Source of the DNA: G965220305 sp965220305 | GTDB taxonomy: Bacteria > Chloroflexota > Dehalococcoidia > Lucifugimonadales > UBA3495 | Direction of reading: 5' to 3' | Assembly: GCA_965220305.1 (NCBI GenBank) | Contig: OZ244817.1 | Location: forward strand, 1,922,001-1,986,000 | Length of the DNA: 64,000 nt | Part shown: piece by piece, positions 17,706 to 26,083 of the stretch | How the letters are laid out: each line of letters opens with the position of its first letter | Numbering within the stretch: the stretch's first letter is position 1 | Translations under genes and position numbers: made by a program | The notes under the pieces: generated by a model | What the model saw: only the letters and a program-made list of their open reading frames with translations | What the model was told of the DNA's origin: nothing | Databases searched by the model: none

Positions 17706-18672
17706 TGAGCTGTTCCCTGATATCCCACGCTGTGTCCGCAGCGGATAGCCAATGGTGAAGTGTCCCCCGACCGGAGAATTCTAGGCGAGCCACCAGGGAG
17801 GACCGGCCTTCGGCACCCGCAAGGGCCGCTGCGGCCAGGTCGTTGACCGCGTTGAGCAGCTCCTGTTCCGTATTCAAGAGCCCGATGTCCAGCGAAAGTA
17901 TCTCCCAGCGGACGACGTCCATGGGCCGGAAGTCCAGTTGGACCACTCCGTGGTCGTCCACTTCCGCCAGGTAAACTCCTCGGGCGCCCGGCTCGTTGGG
18001 ATGGCGGCCCTGCGGGTTGCCGGGATACACTATGGTTGTGCTCGTTTCCCGCAGGGTTTGACGGGTGTGGACGTGTCCCAGGGCCCAGTAGTGGAACCCC
18101 GTGTCGGCTAGATCCGACACCGAGCAGGGAGCATAGGAGTCGTGATCCGGGTTACCTCCCACATTGGCGTGGAGCAGACCGATCTTGAACCCCGGATCGG
18201 AACCAAACGCGGCAAAACGGGGTGTCAGGTTGTCCCTCACCTCTCTTGTCGGGTAGCTCATCCCGTAGACCATTCCCCGATCCGGCTCGTCAGGGAACAG
18301 CGGAAAGCCCGCCACCTCCGCGCCGAAGCGGATACAGCCCGCCGGCAGGTCCAGTTGGGCCTCCCACCCGTCGAGAGGGTCATGGTTGCCGTGGCAGATG
18401 AAGGAACGGATACCGGCCCTGTCGAGCTGTGCCAAGCCATCGACGAAGCGCAGTTGGGCCCGCAGACTACGGTCTGCCCCGTCGTATACGTCGCCGGCCA
18501 CCAGCAGGGCATCCACCCGCTCCCGGAGGCAGAGATCGATGATGTTCTGGTAGGCGTCGAAGGTGGCGTTGCCCAGTTTCTGGGCGACGTGGGATGGCGC
18601 CTCATTGCGGATCCCCCGGAAGGGGCTGTCCAGGTGCAGGTCGGTTGCGTGTACGAAGCGAATTCTGGGCAT
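17566..18672 (-). CDS. YhaO-like (SbcD/Mre11-type) DNA exonuclease with altered C-terminus
   Basis: All metallophosphoesterase motifs of the Mre11/SbcD family are present: FVHATDLHLDSPF, LLVAGDVYDGAD, CHGNHDPLDGW, GLLHANVGGN and ALGHVHTRQ. Manganese-dependent nuclease activity on DNA ends is expected from the family. Homology holds to about HQELWLWYE. Beyond that the protein reads out of frame through the YhaN gene for ~35 residues, ending SDRGLG. The YhaN partner overlaps by 140 bases, consistent with a fusion deletion near 17640-17670. The gene is divergent from the BrxC/D-like operon. Confidence 0.82.
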   Translation of the reverse strand: MPRIRFVHATDLHLDSPFRGIRNEAPSHVAQKLGNATFDAYQNIIDLCLRERVDALLVAGDVYDGADRSLRAQLRFVDGLAQLDRAGIRSFICHGNHDPLDGWEAQLDLPAGCIRFGAEVAGFPLFPDEPDRGMVYGMSYPTREVRDNLTPRFAAFGSDPGFKIGLLHANVGGNPDHDSYAPCSVSDLADTGFHYWALGHVHTRQTLRETSTTIVYPGNPQGRHPNEPGARGVYLAEVDDHGVVQLDFRPMDVVRWEILSLDIGLLNTEQELLNAVNDLAAAALAGAEGRSSLVARLEFSGRGTLHHWLSAADTAWDIREQLNDQFAHQELWLWYEGSDGCGTTGPGTGALAVAHPAGGNTESDRGLG

Positions 18673-18848
18673 GAGTATCTGATCCTACGAATGAGAATCC
18701 TGCGGGCTCGTCTCCCGAAGTTGTAGAAGGGCCCACAGGATTCTATCGCCTTTTGCACTGCTGCGCACTAACTCTGTGACGGTAGGGAGAAAAACGGGTA
18801 GAGGTGCGCACTTGCCACCGGATGCCGTTCCGATTTTCTTACTACTTG

Positions 18849-18877
18849 TTGACATAGGTGCTTTTTACGTTTATATC
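18849..18877 (+). promoter_or_regulatory. Candidate sigma-70-type promoter
   Basis: TTGACA (18849-18854), a 17-base spacer and TATATC (18872-18877) in AT-richer DNA. It points toward the operon at 19700 but lies far upstream, so a long leader or an unseen small gene would be implied. Confidence 0.35.
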
Positions 18878-19413
18878 AACATACGTCTCTTTCTATTGCA
18901 TTTTGGAATAGAAACCGAGGCTTGCCAGGCAGTTATCCATCGCTGCCAGCACCAGGTTGGTAACTATTGTCCTCTCTTGGGCTGACAGAATTCTCAAACA
19001 CCGGCCGGTAGCCGATACTACGAGGAAGTACTGTTGCCCTGTCTCGAAGGTCGCTACCTGATTGACTAAAGTCCCTGTCTGATTTTGGCAGTGCTGGTTT
19101 GGCTTGCAAGGGTACCGCCAAGAATTAGGAGAGGAGTCGCACGATGTATATGGTAGTCGTTAAAATACAGAGCGCTTACGGCTGCAAGACAATTAAGTGA
19201 AGAAAACAATGACGATAGATGGCCTCTAAGAATTGGCAATTCAGAGCGCGGGGTTGTAGAACCTGCTCTGCACTCCGGTGAGTGATCCAGTGTCGTTGAG
19301 ACAACTGTCTCGTTCGAGGGTCTTCTTGTCTTAAATATGTACGGGGAGACACTAAAGATGTTAAGCAGATTGAAAGGTATTTTTGGACAAAAGCAGCGGC
19401 GTGAGGAGTAACT

Positions 19414-19465
19414 TGACGTTCGTGTTACAACTTCCGAAATCCCAAGGGTAGTTGTAGCAACGTCA
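19414..19465 (+). promoter_or_regulatory. Two-part inverted repeat in the operon leader
   Basis: TGACGTT...TACAAC pairs with GTTGTA...AACGTCA (7 + 6 bp, all matching) around a 19-base centre. It could be an operator for a dimeric regulator or a leader RNA stem upstream of the BrxC/D-like operon. Confidence 0.5.
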
Positions 19466-19479
19466 GGAAGTGCGAGTTG

Positions 19480-19502
19480 CTTCGAGTGCCAGAAGCTCGA
19501 AG
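19480..19502 (+). promoter_or_regulatory. Second leader hairpin
   Basis: CTTCGAG and CTCGAAG are perfect complements spaced by nine bases, 15 bases after the first inverted repeat. The first gene's ribosome site follows at 19690. Confidence 0.4.
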
Positions 19503-19699
19503 GGCAATATATGGCATTGATCGAGCGTTGGAATCCATGCCTATCCCATATGCGTGTTGCAGACATGGGCAGTAAGAATCCGTACAGTGGATGGTTCAGG
19601 TGCTATTATCAGGGGGACTGGCCCAAAATTGGCCGCCATGTCTCTTTGATTGCTGAAACAGATTGGAAGTTCGTTATTGATGTGTTCACGGGAGGAGAA

Positions 19700-20503
19700 A
19701 TGCCCACTTTCGAAGAAGGGTTCGCCACGGCCGAAAGTGCCGCTGATTCGGTGCTGAAAGCACTTAACGAGGTGGCTGGCATAGCCCGGCAGCTACGTAA
19801 GGCAAGCCGGGATGGCAATATTGCTGCCGTACGACGCCAGAGCGAAAGGCTGGACGGGGCGGTCAATCTCATCCGGCAGGAAGTGGCCAATGCTTCGACA
19901 GCCTGGCCCTTCACGGCTGAGGATGAACGGCGGTACCTGGAGGAAGGGTATGGTCGGGAGCTGCAAGCTGAGGCTGAAAAGCAGGGACTCCAGGTCTTCG
20001 AGCGTGACGGCCGTCTGATTGCCCATCCCTCGATGGTGAGGGTCTTGCCCGGGGAACGGGCGGTGCGTATCGACCGGCGGCAATCCTCCGCTGTCAGACC
20101 CTCCAGGGTGGTTGCTGACCTGGCAAAGTTACAGAATAATCCATCCAGATTTCCCCCGCAGCCTTTCCTGGAAGCCTTGTACGAGGCGTACCTGGCCCTG
20201 GCACAGTCGGACACTACGGACCGGTTGAAATTGGGCCAGGTTGGCCAGGTGATACGTCTTGAAAGCATGTATAAGCTCTTTACCGGCCTGCCCGGAAGCA
20301 GTCGGGACTACAGTCAGTTGGATTTCGCCAGGGACCTCTACGCGCTGCAGCAAAGCGGCGTCAGGGAAGTCAGGTCGGGGGCCAGGGTATCATTCCCTGC
20401 CTCCACCGGCACCAGGAGCGCTCGGGGGGCGATTTCGTTCATCGGACCCAGCGGCGAGACCGTGCTGTTCTACGGGATCCAGTTCGCGGGAGGCGGCCAA
20501 TGA
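19700..20503 (+). CDS. Unknown first protein of the BrxC/D-like operon
   Basis: 267 residues from MPTFEEGFATAESAAD, placed after a strong GGGAGGAG site; the frame is open 63 codons further upstream but without a better start. Residues ~5-75 are a predicted coiled coil (LKALNEVAGIARQLRKASRD, RQSERLDGAVNLIRQEV). A middle part has VLPGERAVRIDRRQSSAVRP, then a helical LAKLQNNPSRFPPQPFLEAL. The end is beta-rich (ISFIGPSGETVLFYGIQFAG). I do not recognise the family. Its stop overlaps the next start by four bases (ATGA), so it is cotranslated with the ATPase-like genes and probably part of their complex. Confidence 0.75.
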   Translation: MPTFEEGFATAESAADSVLKALNEVAGIARQLRKASRDGNIAAVRRQSERLDGAVNLIRQEVANASTAWPFTAEDERRYLEEGYGRELQAEAEKQGLQVFERDGRLIAHPSMVRVLPGERAVRIDRRQSSAVRPSRVVADLAKLQNNPSRFPPQPFLEALYEAYLALAQSDTTDRLKLGQVGQVIRLESMYKLFTGLPGSSRDYSQLDFARDLYALQQSGVREVRSGARVSFPASTGTRSARGAISFIGPSGETVLFYGIQFAGGGQ

Positions 20504-21495
20504 CCAACCTTCTTCCCCTGCAGGAATGGCTGCATGTCATCAAGGAGGAGTACCTGGACGGCTTCGTCAGCGACGGCGGTTCCTCACTGAAATTTGCTGT
20601 GCCGACCAGGCAGGACCTGTCTCCACTGCTGAAGGACCGTTTTGCTGCGGATGCGGGTGATCTGGGCTACCTGGTGGTGGCAGTGGATGCCGGCGAGACC
20701 CGGGTCCACATGCTTCAGGAAATATTCTTCCGCATTGCGGAGCAGATCGACTGGCGGCAGTTGGCCAGGCGCGTGGTTCTCCGGTTGGCCGGTGAGGCCG
20801 GTTATCGCACTGAGATGGCGGACCTGGAGGCTGATACCCCGATTCTTGAGGCGATCAGCGAGGCCAGCGCCGTGGAAAATAAGGCTGTGGACGAGAGCCT
20901 GATCAGGATGGAACTGAGAGACCCGTTGTTCCAGTCCGTTACCAGAAACGGCAGCATGTCCCGGGATTTCCGGGTAGCCATGACCCAGTTGTGCCTCACC
21001 GAAATGGGGGGCGTTGGCCAAAACCAGGAGGCCGTTCCCCTTATCGAATGGCTGACCGGCGTCAATCGGCGGGTTTCCAGTGTACGACGCTATGAAATTT
21101 ACAACAGCATTGTCCGAACCAATGCGCGGCATTTCCTGGAGTCGCTGTTGTACTGGGTGCGATTCGTTGGCTATGCAGGCACCTGTGTCATTCTGGATGA
21201 CAGCCGAGTGACCCTGCGCAGAAACCCGCGTGACGGGCTCAGGTTCTACTCCCGGTCCGCGGTGATGGACCACTACGAACTGCTGCGCGAACTGATCGAC
21301 GGGACGGACCGCCTGGAAGGCCTGTTGATGGCAGTGTTGGCCGATGAGGAGTTCCTGGATGAAGACACTCGGGGCAAAGGCATTTTCATCTACCAGGCTC
21401 TCTGGAACAGGATCGCCGATGAAGTCCGGTCCCGAACCCAGGCCAACCCCATGGCTACCCTGGTCCGTCTGTCGGACGGGCCCATCATGGAGTGA
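20500..21495 (+). CDS. BrxC/BrxD-like protein with degenerate P-loop
   Basis: 331 residues. The architecture parallels the next gene product. A strand-loop stretch at about 57-76 (LGYLVVAVDAGETRVHMLQE) sits where the Walker A would be but lacks GKS/T. At 222-237, FVGYAGTCVILDDSRV matches AAGYRGWVILMDEIEL of the next protein, with DD replacing DE at the Walker B site. A region resembling a winged helix follows. I infer a paralogous, probably non-hydrolysing partner of the BrxC/D-like ATPase, as in asymmetric AAA pairs. The similarity is by eye and needs profile comparison. Confidence 0.6.
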   Translation: MTNLLPLQEWLHVIKEEYLDGFVSDGGSSLKFAVPTRQDLSPLLKDRFAADAGDLGYLVVAVDAGETRVHMLQEIFFRIAEQIDWRQLARRVVLRLAGEAGYRTEMADLEADTPILEAISEASAVENKAVDESLIRMELRDPLFQSVTRNGSMSRDFRVAMTQLCLTEMGGVGQNQEAVPLIEWLTGVNRRVSSVRRYEIYNSIVRTNARHFLESLLYWVRFVGYAGTCVILDDSRVTLRRNPRDGLRFYSRSAVMDHYELLRELIDGTDRLEGLLMAVLADEEFLDEDTRGKGIFIYQALWNRIADEVRSRTQANPMATLVRLSDGPIME

Positions 21496-22784
21496 ACAGG
21501 ATGGTGGACACCTCAACCAGGTCAAGACTGAATAACCGCAGGGCGCTGGAGGCCCTGCGAAACGGCGTGCCCAACGGTGATGCGGTGGCCGCTCTGGGCT
21601 GCAGCCAGCCGGCGGTGGAGAGCGCCTTCAACGACATGCTCTCCCGCCTCCCCGTCGATGGAGAGAGGTCGGAGGGCGGGCAGGGAATGCTGGTAGCCGG
21701 CGACTTCGGGAGCGGCAAGTCCCACCTGCTCGGCTACCTGGAAAACCGGGCTCTGTCCCAGAACTTCGTATGCAGTCGGGTGGTGATCAGCAAGGAGACG
21801 CCCCTGTTCGACATGGACAAGGTGTACCGGGCCGTGGTGGAGAACGGCAAGGTGCCCGGGGTAACGGGCCAGATGGTTGAGGAGATCACCCAAAAGCTGG
21901 ACTACAATGCCCCTGGCTATTCAGACTTCTTTTTGTGGGCGCACGGCGAAGACAATAACCTGCACCGGATTCTGCCGGCCACCCTGATGGTCCACGAAAA
22001 GGATAATGACCCCCAACTGCTGAACGAAATCAACCTGTTCTGGTCCGGAGAGCGGATCCAATTGAAGAGCGTGCGGGAGGGACTGCGGCATGTGGGCCAG
22101 TTGCAGGGGTACCCATTCCGAGCTCCGGGCTCCCGGGACATGCCGCCGCAAAAGCTGCGGTTCGTTCTGGAACTGATCAAGGCGGCCGGATACCGAGGGT
22201 GGGTGATTCTGATGGACGAGATCGAACTGGTGGCCAACTACAGCGTGCTGCAGCGGGCCCGTTCCTATGCCGAGCTCACTCGCTGGATGGGCCAGACCCT
22301 GGAGGAAAAGTACCCTGGGCTGGTGGTGGTGGGCACGATGACCGCCGATTTGCCCGTGGTCGTGCTGGACGACAAGGAGGACCGGGACAAGGCGGTCCCA
22401 CGGCTCAGGGCCAGGGGACGACCGGAGGACCTCCTGACAGCGGCACGGGCCGAGACCGGCATGCGACTTCTGGATAGAGGAGCACGTAAGCTGGCCGAGC
22501 CGGACGAAGAAATGCTCCTGCACCTCTATAGCCAGCTCAAGTCAATCCATTCGGAGGCCTACGGTTGGGTTGCGCCGGAGATCAACCGTGACATAGGGCG
22601 CGGCGTTCCGGCCAGTATCCGCTCCTATGTGCGTCGTTGGATCAACGAGTGGGACCTGCGGCGACTGTATCCCGAGACTGAGCCGGAAATCGAGGAGACG
22701 GAGCTGACCTTCAGCTATGAGGAGGACACGACGCTGGAGCAGGCCCACTCGGAAGATGACGGCAGCAGGTCATCAGGGGAGTAA
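21492..22784 (+). CDS. BrxC/BrxD-type P-loop ATPase (former DUF2791)
   Basis: 430 residues. The N-terminal RRALEALRNGVPNGDAVAAL is characteristic of BREX BrxD/DUF2791 proteins. Walker A is VAGDFGSGKSHLL (about 68-80) and Walker B is GWVILMDEIELV (236-247). The C-terminal half has IRSYVRRWINEWDLRRLYPE and an acidic tail. BrxC/BrxD ATPases occur in BREX phage-defence loci, usually with PglZ and a PglX methylase, neither of which is here. The GTG at 21492 overlaps the upstream stop; the ATG at 21501 is also possible and better spaced from GGAG. It is presumably the motor of this five-gene operon. Confidence 0.82.
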   Translation: MNRMVDTSTRSRLNNRRALEALRNGVPNGDAVAALGCSQPAVESAFNDMLSRLPVDGERSEGGQGMLVAGDFGSGKSHLLGYLENRALSQNFVCSRVVISKETPLFDMDKVYRAVVENGKVPGVTGQMVEEITQKLDYNAPGYSDFFLWAHGEDNNLHRILPATLMVHEKDNDPQLLNEINLFWSGERIQLKSVREGLRHVGQLQGYPFRAPGSRDMPPQKLRFVLELIKAAGYRGWVILMDEIELVANYSVLQRARSYAELTRWMGQTLEEKYPGLVVVGTMTADLPVVVLDDKEDRDKAVPRLRARGRPEDLLTAARAETGMRLLDRGARKLAEPDEEMLLHLYSQLKSIHSEAYGWVAPEINRDIGRGVPASIRSYVRRWINEWDLRRLYPETEPEIEETELTFSYEEDTTLEQAHSEDDGSRSSGE

Positions 22785-22792
22785 ACGTCGTT

Positions 22793-23323
22793 TTGCCCAT
22801 CCCCTTCCAGGACCTGGCCGGGAACGAACCAAATGCTGCCGTAGCCTACCTGCGCTTCCTGAAGGAGCCAGTCAGAGGCGGCATTCAGGGTGCCCTGTTC
22901 GTCACCAGTAGCCGGGGAGAACCGCTGGAATTCTGCTTCACCCGGGTGGAGCCCGGGTCGGGTGCACTGTGGCAGCCAGGCCAGGCTTACCGGGGGGCGG
23001 TGACCGCTCTTGCCAGAGCCCTGTTTGATGGGGCCAGCCACCTGCCTGACCTGGTGCTGGCCCTGGCCGAGGAGACCCCTTCGGAAGTCTTTACTGAGGA
23101 TGTGGTGGCCCAGGTTCCGGTATGCCTGGTCGGGGCGCTGGGGATCCCGCCGAATGAAGAGTCACCTGGGGATGACCTTACCTCTCTCCGTTGGATAGCT
23201 GACGAACCGTCCGAGGGTTCGGCGCTGGCCGGGTTGGTGGAAACGCTGCGCTCCCGCTGCCTGTTGCTGGAACCCCTGGAGAGGGCGGCGACGGGAATGG
23301 CAGAGGTCTTCGCCGACCGATGA
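22793..23323 (+). CDS. Unknown fourth protein of the operon
   Basis: 176 residues, probable TTG start (LPIPFQDLAGNEPNAA) after AGGGGAG. An alpha/beta pattern is visible: GGIQGALFVTSSRGEPLEFCFTRVE, then GAVTALARALFDGASHLPDLVLAL and VAQVPVCLVGALGIPPNE. The first part resembles a small strand-rich module with an FxxTR turn, but I cannot assign a family. It lies eight bases after the ATPase and overlaps the helicase start by four bases, so it should be made in step with both. Confidence 0.7.
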   Translation: MPIPFQDLAGNEPNAAVAYLRFLKEPVRGGIQGALFVTSSRGEPLEFCFTRVEPGSGALWQPGQAYRGAVTALARALFDGASHLPDLVLALAEETPSEVFTEDVVAQVPVCLVGALGIPPNEESPGDDLTSLRWIADEPSEGSALAGLVETLRSRCLLLEPLERAATGMAEVFADR

Positions 23324-25095
23324 TTCTGCCGGACTGGCTGCGAAAGGTGGGCGCCAAGGGTTTGCGCCGCTTCATCCTGCGGCGACAGCGCACCGTAGGC
23401 GACCTGGCAGTTGAATCGAGCGCCGTGCCGGTCAAATTGGCCGGCGTGACGGTTAACCTGTTTCCTGAACGTGTTCCTGAGCCGGTGGAGTGGTTCTCAG
23501 TTGGCTCAGTCGGTGCCGTTGAGCCGGTCAGGGCGTTTGTGTTTGACCGGCAGTCGAATGCACCGGCCCCGATGGGCTCGGCAAGTCCTACCAGTCCGGG
23601 AGAACCCTCCAACGACTACGATTGGCCTCGTCCTCCCGGCGGACCGCCGCGGGAAAGTTTGCAGTCCCGGCTCTGGCGAGTGCTGACTGCACCCTATCTC
23701 CCCTTTTTGCCAGGGCCCGACTCGGTGATTGAATGGCCCGGCGAGCTGCTTCCCTTCCAGCTCGAAGGAGCAAAGGTCCTGGTGGAAAGCCGCCAGCTTC
23801 TCCTGGCCGACGACATGGGCCTGGGCAAGACTCTACAGGTAATCGTTGCGCTGCGGGTCCTGTTTCTCAAGGGTGAAATCCGGACGGCTCTGGTGGTGGC
23901 CCCGGCCAGCGTCTTGGACCAGTGGCGTCGGGAACTGCTGAAGTGGGCGCCCGACTTGAGAGCAATGGTAATCCGCGGCTCCGTGGCCGACCGGGGCTGG
24001 CAGTGGGCTACTTCGGTGCATGTGGCATTGGTGAGTTACGACACATTGAGGTCCGACTTCAGCGATAACCCCATGTCGGCGGTGGGCCGGCGGACCTGGG
24101 ACGTAGTGGTGGCCGACGAGGCTCAGCGTATCAAGAACCGCAACACCACCAGTGACGCGGTGAAGGGTTTGAAGCGCGGGCGTTCCTGGGCTCTGACCGG
24201 TACGCCGGTGGAGAACGATGAAGAGGAACTTGCTTCCATCATGGAGTTCGTTGACCACGATGAATCGGAGGCCCTAAGAAGATACGGGGCAGGACCGGCG
24301 CTCCGGCAGCGACACAGGGAACTGCAACTCCGCCGTAAGAAGTCGGACGTGCTGACCGACCTGCCCCCCAAGATTGTCACCAAGATTCCTCTTGAGCTGG
24401 GGCCGGCACAGCAACGCAGCTATGAACGAGCGGAACGGGAGGGTATTGTTCACCTGCGGGAGTTGGGCCGAGACGTGAGGGTGCAGCACGTCCTGGAGTT
24501 GATCTCGCGCCTGAAGCAGATTTGCAACGCCGAGCCGGAAACCGGGGAGTCCCGCAAGTTCGAGGACATCCGCGGCAGGATGGAAACGCTGGCAGCCCAG
24601 GGAAACCGGGCGCTGGTCTTCTCCCAGTACCGGCGAGCGGGATTTGGCGTAGAGGCAATGGCCGAGGCCCTGCGGGAATTCCGGCCGCTGACTTTTACCG
24701 GAGCTCAGTCTCAGGAGGAGCGACGGGACATCATCAGCCGGTTTCGACGGGACGACGGGCACAAGGTCCTGGTGGTGTCATTGCGGGCCGGCGGAGTGGG
24801 ACTCAACCTTCAGGAGGCTTCCTACGTGTTTCACTTGGATCGCTGGTGGAATCCCGCGGTGGAACGGCAGGCCGAAGACCGCAGCCACCGATACGGCCAG
24901 ATCGTTCCGGTCCATGTCTTCAAGTACTCCTGCCTGAATACCATTGAGGAGCGGATAGACCGGATACTGGAGCAGAAACAGGAACTCTTTGATGAACTGG
25001 TGGACGACGTTTCCATCGACCTAGCGGCGGTTCTCACCGGAAGGGAGTTGTTTGGTCTTTTTGGACTGCAAGCCCCCACCGGGGTGAGTCGCTAG
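23320..25095 (+). CDS. Snf2/Swi2-type helicase
   Basis: 591 residues with a ~135-residue N-terminal extension, then a complete Snf2 motor: motif I ADDMGLGKT (163-171), Ia LVVAPASVLDQWRREL, II VVADEAQRIKN (DEAQ, 266-269), III ALTGTPVEN. The second lobe has LVFSQYRRAGFG, VVSLRAGGVGLNLQEASYV and QAEDRSHRYGQ with the arginine finger. Snf2 proteins translocate on double-stranded DNA and recur in phage-defence systems such as DISARM. The N-terminal extension (LRRFILRRQRTVGDLAVESS) is not a domain I know. It is the last gene of the coupled operon; an IS begins 138 bases downstream. Confidence 0.9.
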   Translation: MILPDWLRKVGAKGLRRFILRRQRTVGDLAVESSAVPVKLAGVTVNLFPERVPEPVEWFSVGSVGAVEPVRAFVFDRQSNAPAPMGSASPTSPGEPSNDYDWPRPPGGPPRESLQSRLWRVLTAPYLPFLPGPDSVIEWPGELLPFQLEGAKVLVESRQLLLADDMGLGKTLQVIVALRVLFLKGEIRTALVVAPASVLDQWRRELLKWAPDLRAMVIRGSVADRGWQWATSVHVALVSYDTLRSDFSDNPMSAVGRRTWDVVVADEAQRIKNRNTTSDAVKGLKRGRSWALTGTPVENDEEELASIMEFVDHDESEALRRYGAGPALRQRHRELQLRRKKSDVLTDLPPKIVTKIPLELGPAQQRSYERAEREGIVHLRELGRDVRVQHVLELISRLKQICNAEPETGESRKFEDIRGRMETLAAQGNRALVFSQYRRAGFGVEAMAEALREFRPLTFTGAQSQEERRDIISRFRRDDGHKVLVVSLRAGGVGLNLQEASYVFHLDRWWNPAVERQAEDRSHRYGQIVPVHVFKYSCLNTIEERIDRILEQKQELFDELVDDVSIDLAAVLTGRELFGLFGLQAPTGVSR

Positions 25096-25232
25096 CCACC
25101 TAAGTGAGATGGCGGCTGCGCTGTGGTGGTCTCAAAAATTTGTGCTGATTTGTGCTGCATTTTTGCACGGTGTCATTGGTTGATGATTCTAACCGGTATC
25201 GTGCAGACTTTAGCTCTCAATATGTTCTCTAA

Positions 25233-26080
25233 GAGGGTGTGTGAAAAGCAATCAAGCTGGTTTGAGCCGCCGGAGCATCAGATGAATCATCGCAATGTGT
25301 ATCCAAGCTTCACTGGTTTCCGTCAGAGTTTCGTAGTCCTTGCTCAGCCTCCGGGACCGGCCCAGCCAGGCCAGTGTGCGTTCGACCACCCATCTTCGAG
25401 GCAGGACCTCGAAACCAGGGCTCTCCCGGGGCCGCTTGACAATCTCCAGCGTCCAGCCCGCAAAGTCGCGGACCCACTCAACCAGCTTTCCGGCATAACC
25501 GCCGTCGGCCCAGACCAGTTCCAGCCGGGGAAACCGGCCGGTCAGCTTGCTGATGACCAGCTTGGCCCCGTCCCGGTCCTGGATATTCGCTGGATGCACC
25601 ACTACGTCCAGCAGCAAACCCATAGTGTCTACTACGATATGCCGCTTTCGTCCCCACACTTTCTTCCCGGCATCGTAGCCGCGAGGCCCCCTTTTTCCGT
25701 AGTCTTCACCGATTGGCTGTCAATGATGGCGGCGGAAGGACCGGGTTCCCGTCCCTCTGACTCCCGGACCTTAGGGCGCAGGGCCTCGTGGACTTGTTCC
25801 CATACGCCAGCTTTCCGCCAGCGGCGGAAGTACCACCATACGCTGCCCCAGGGCGGGAAGTCATGGGGCAACATACGCCAAGAGCAGCCGCTTCGCAGGA
25901 CGTAGAGGATGGCGTTTATCACTTCCCGCAAGTCTATGGTGCGCGGATGTCCCCCAGGTTTGGCCAGCGGGAGCAACGGGGCCAACTCTTCCCATTGGGC
26001 ATCGGTCAGGTCGGTGGGATACGGTTTTCTTGTCATCCCCGTAGATTACCATAACTCCAACCTGCTTTTCACACACCCTC
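25233..26080 (-). mobile_element. IS5 family, IS427-group element 2
   Basis: The 848-bp element has perfect 18-bp ends GAGGGTGTGTGAAAAGCA and a TAA duplication at 25230-25232 and 26081-26083 (TNA target). It is distinct from the nested element at 11839. Confidence 0.92.
25252..26036 (-). CDS. IS427-group transposase in two frames
   Basis: The first frame (26036-25632) starts MTRKPYPTDLTDAQWEELAP and includes LREVINAILYVLRSGCSWRM and AAIIDSQSVKTTEKGG (first Asp). The second (to 25252) has WGRKRHIVVDTMGLLLDVVV, VWADGGYAGKL (second Asp) and RRWVVERTLAWLGRSRRLSK (Glu). They join at GAAAAAGGGGGCC near 25690, where a -1 slip reads EKGG-PRGYDAGKKVWGRK, the peptide expected for the family. Probably programmed frameshifting. 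The stop is 16 bases inside the left end. Confidence 0.85.
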
Positions 26081-26083
26081 TAA

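Noticed and set aside
18776..18985. 69-codon forward frame with a hydrophobic stretch
   Set aside because: Contains the candidate promoter and lacks a ribosome site; hydrophobicity follows from AT-rich DNA.
19066..19566. 166-codon reverse frame in the leader region
   Set aside because: Crosses the hairpins and leader of the operon, without ribosome site or family signal.
19700..25095. Calling the operon a BREX system
   Set aside because: Only the BrxC/D-type ATPase is shared; PglZ, PglX and BrxL are not present in the window, so the name is not justified.
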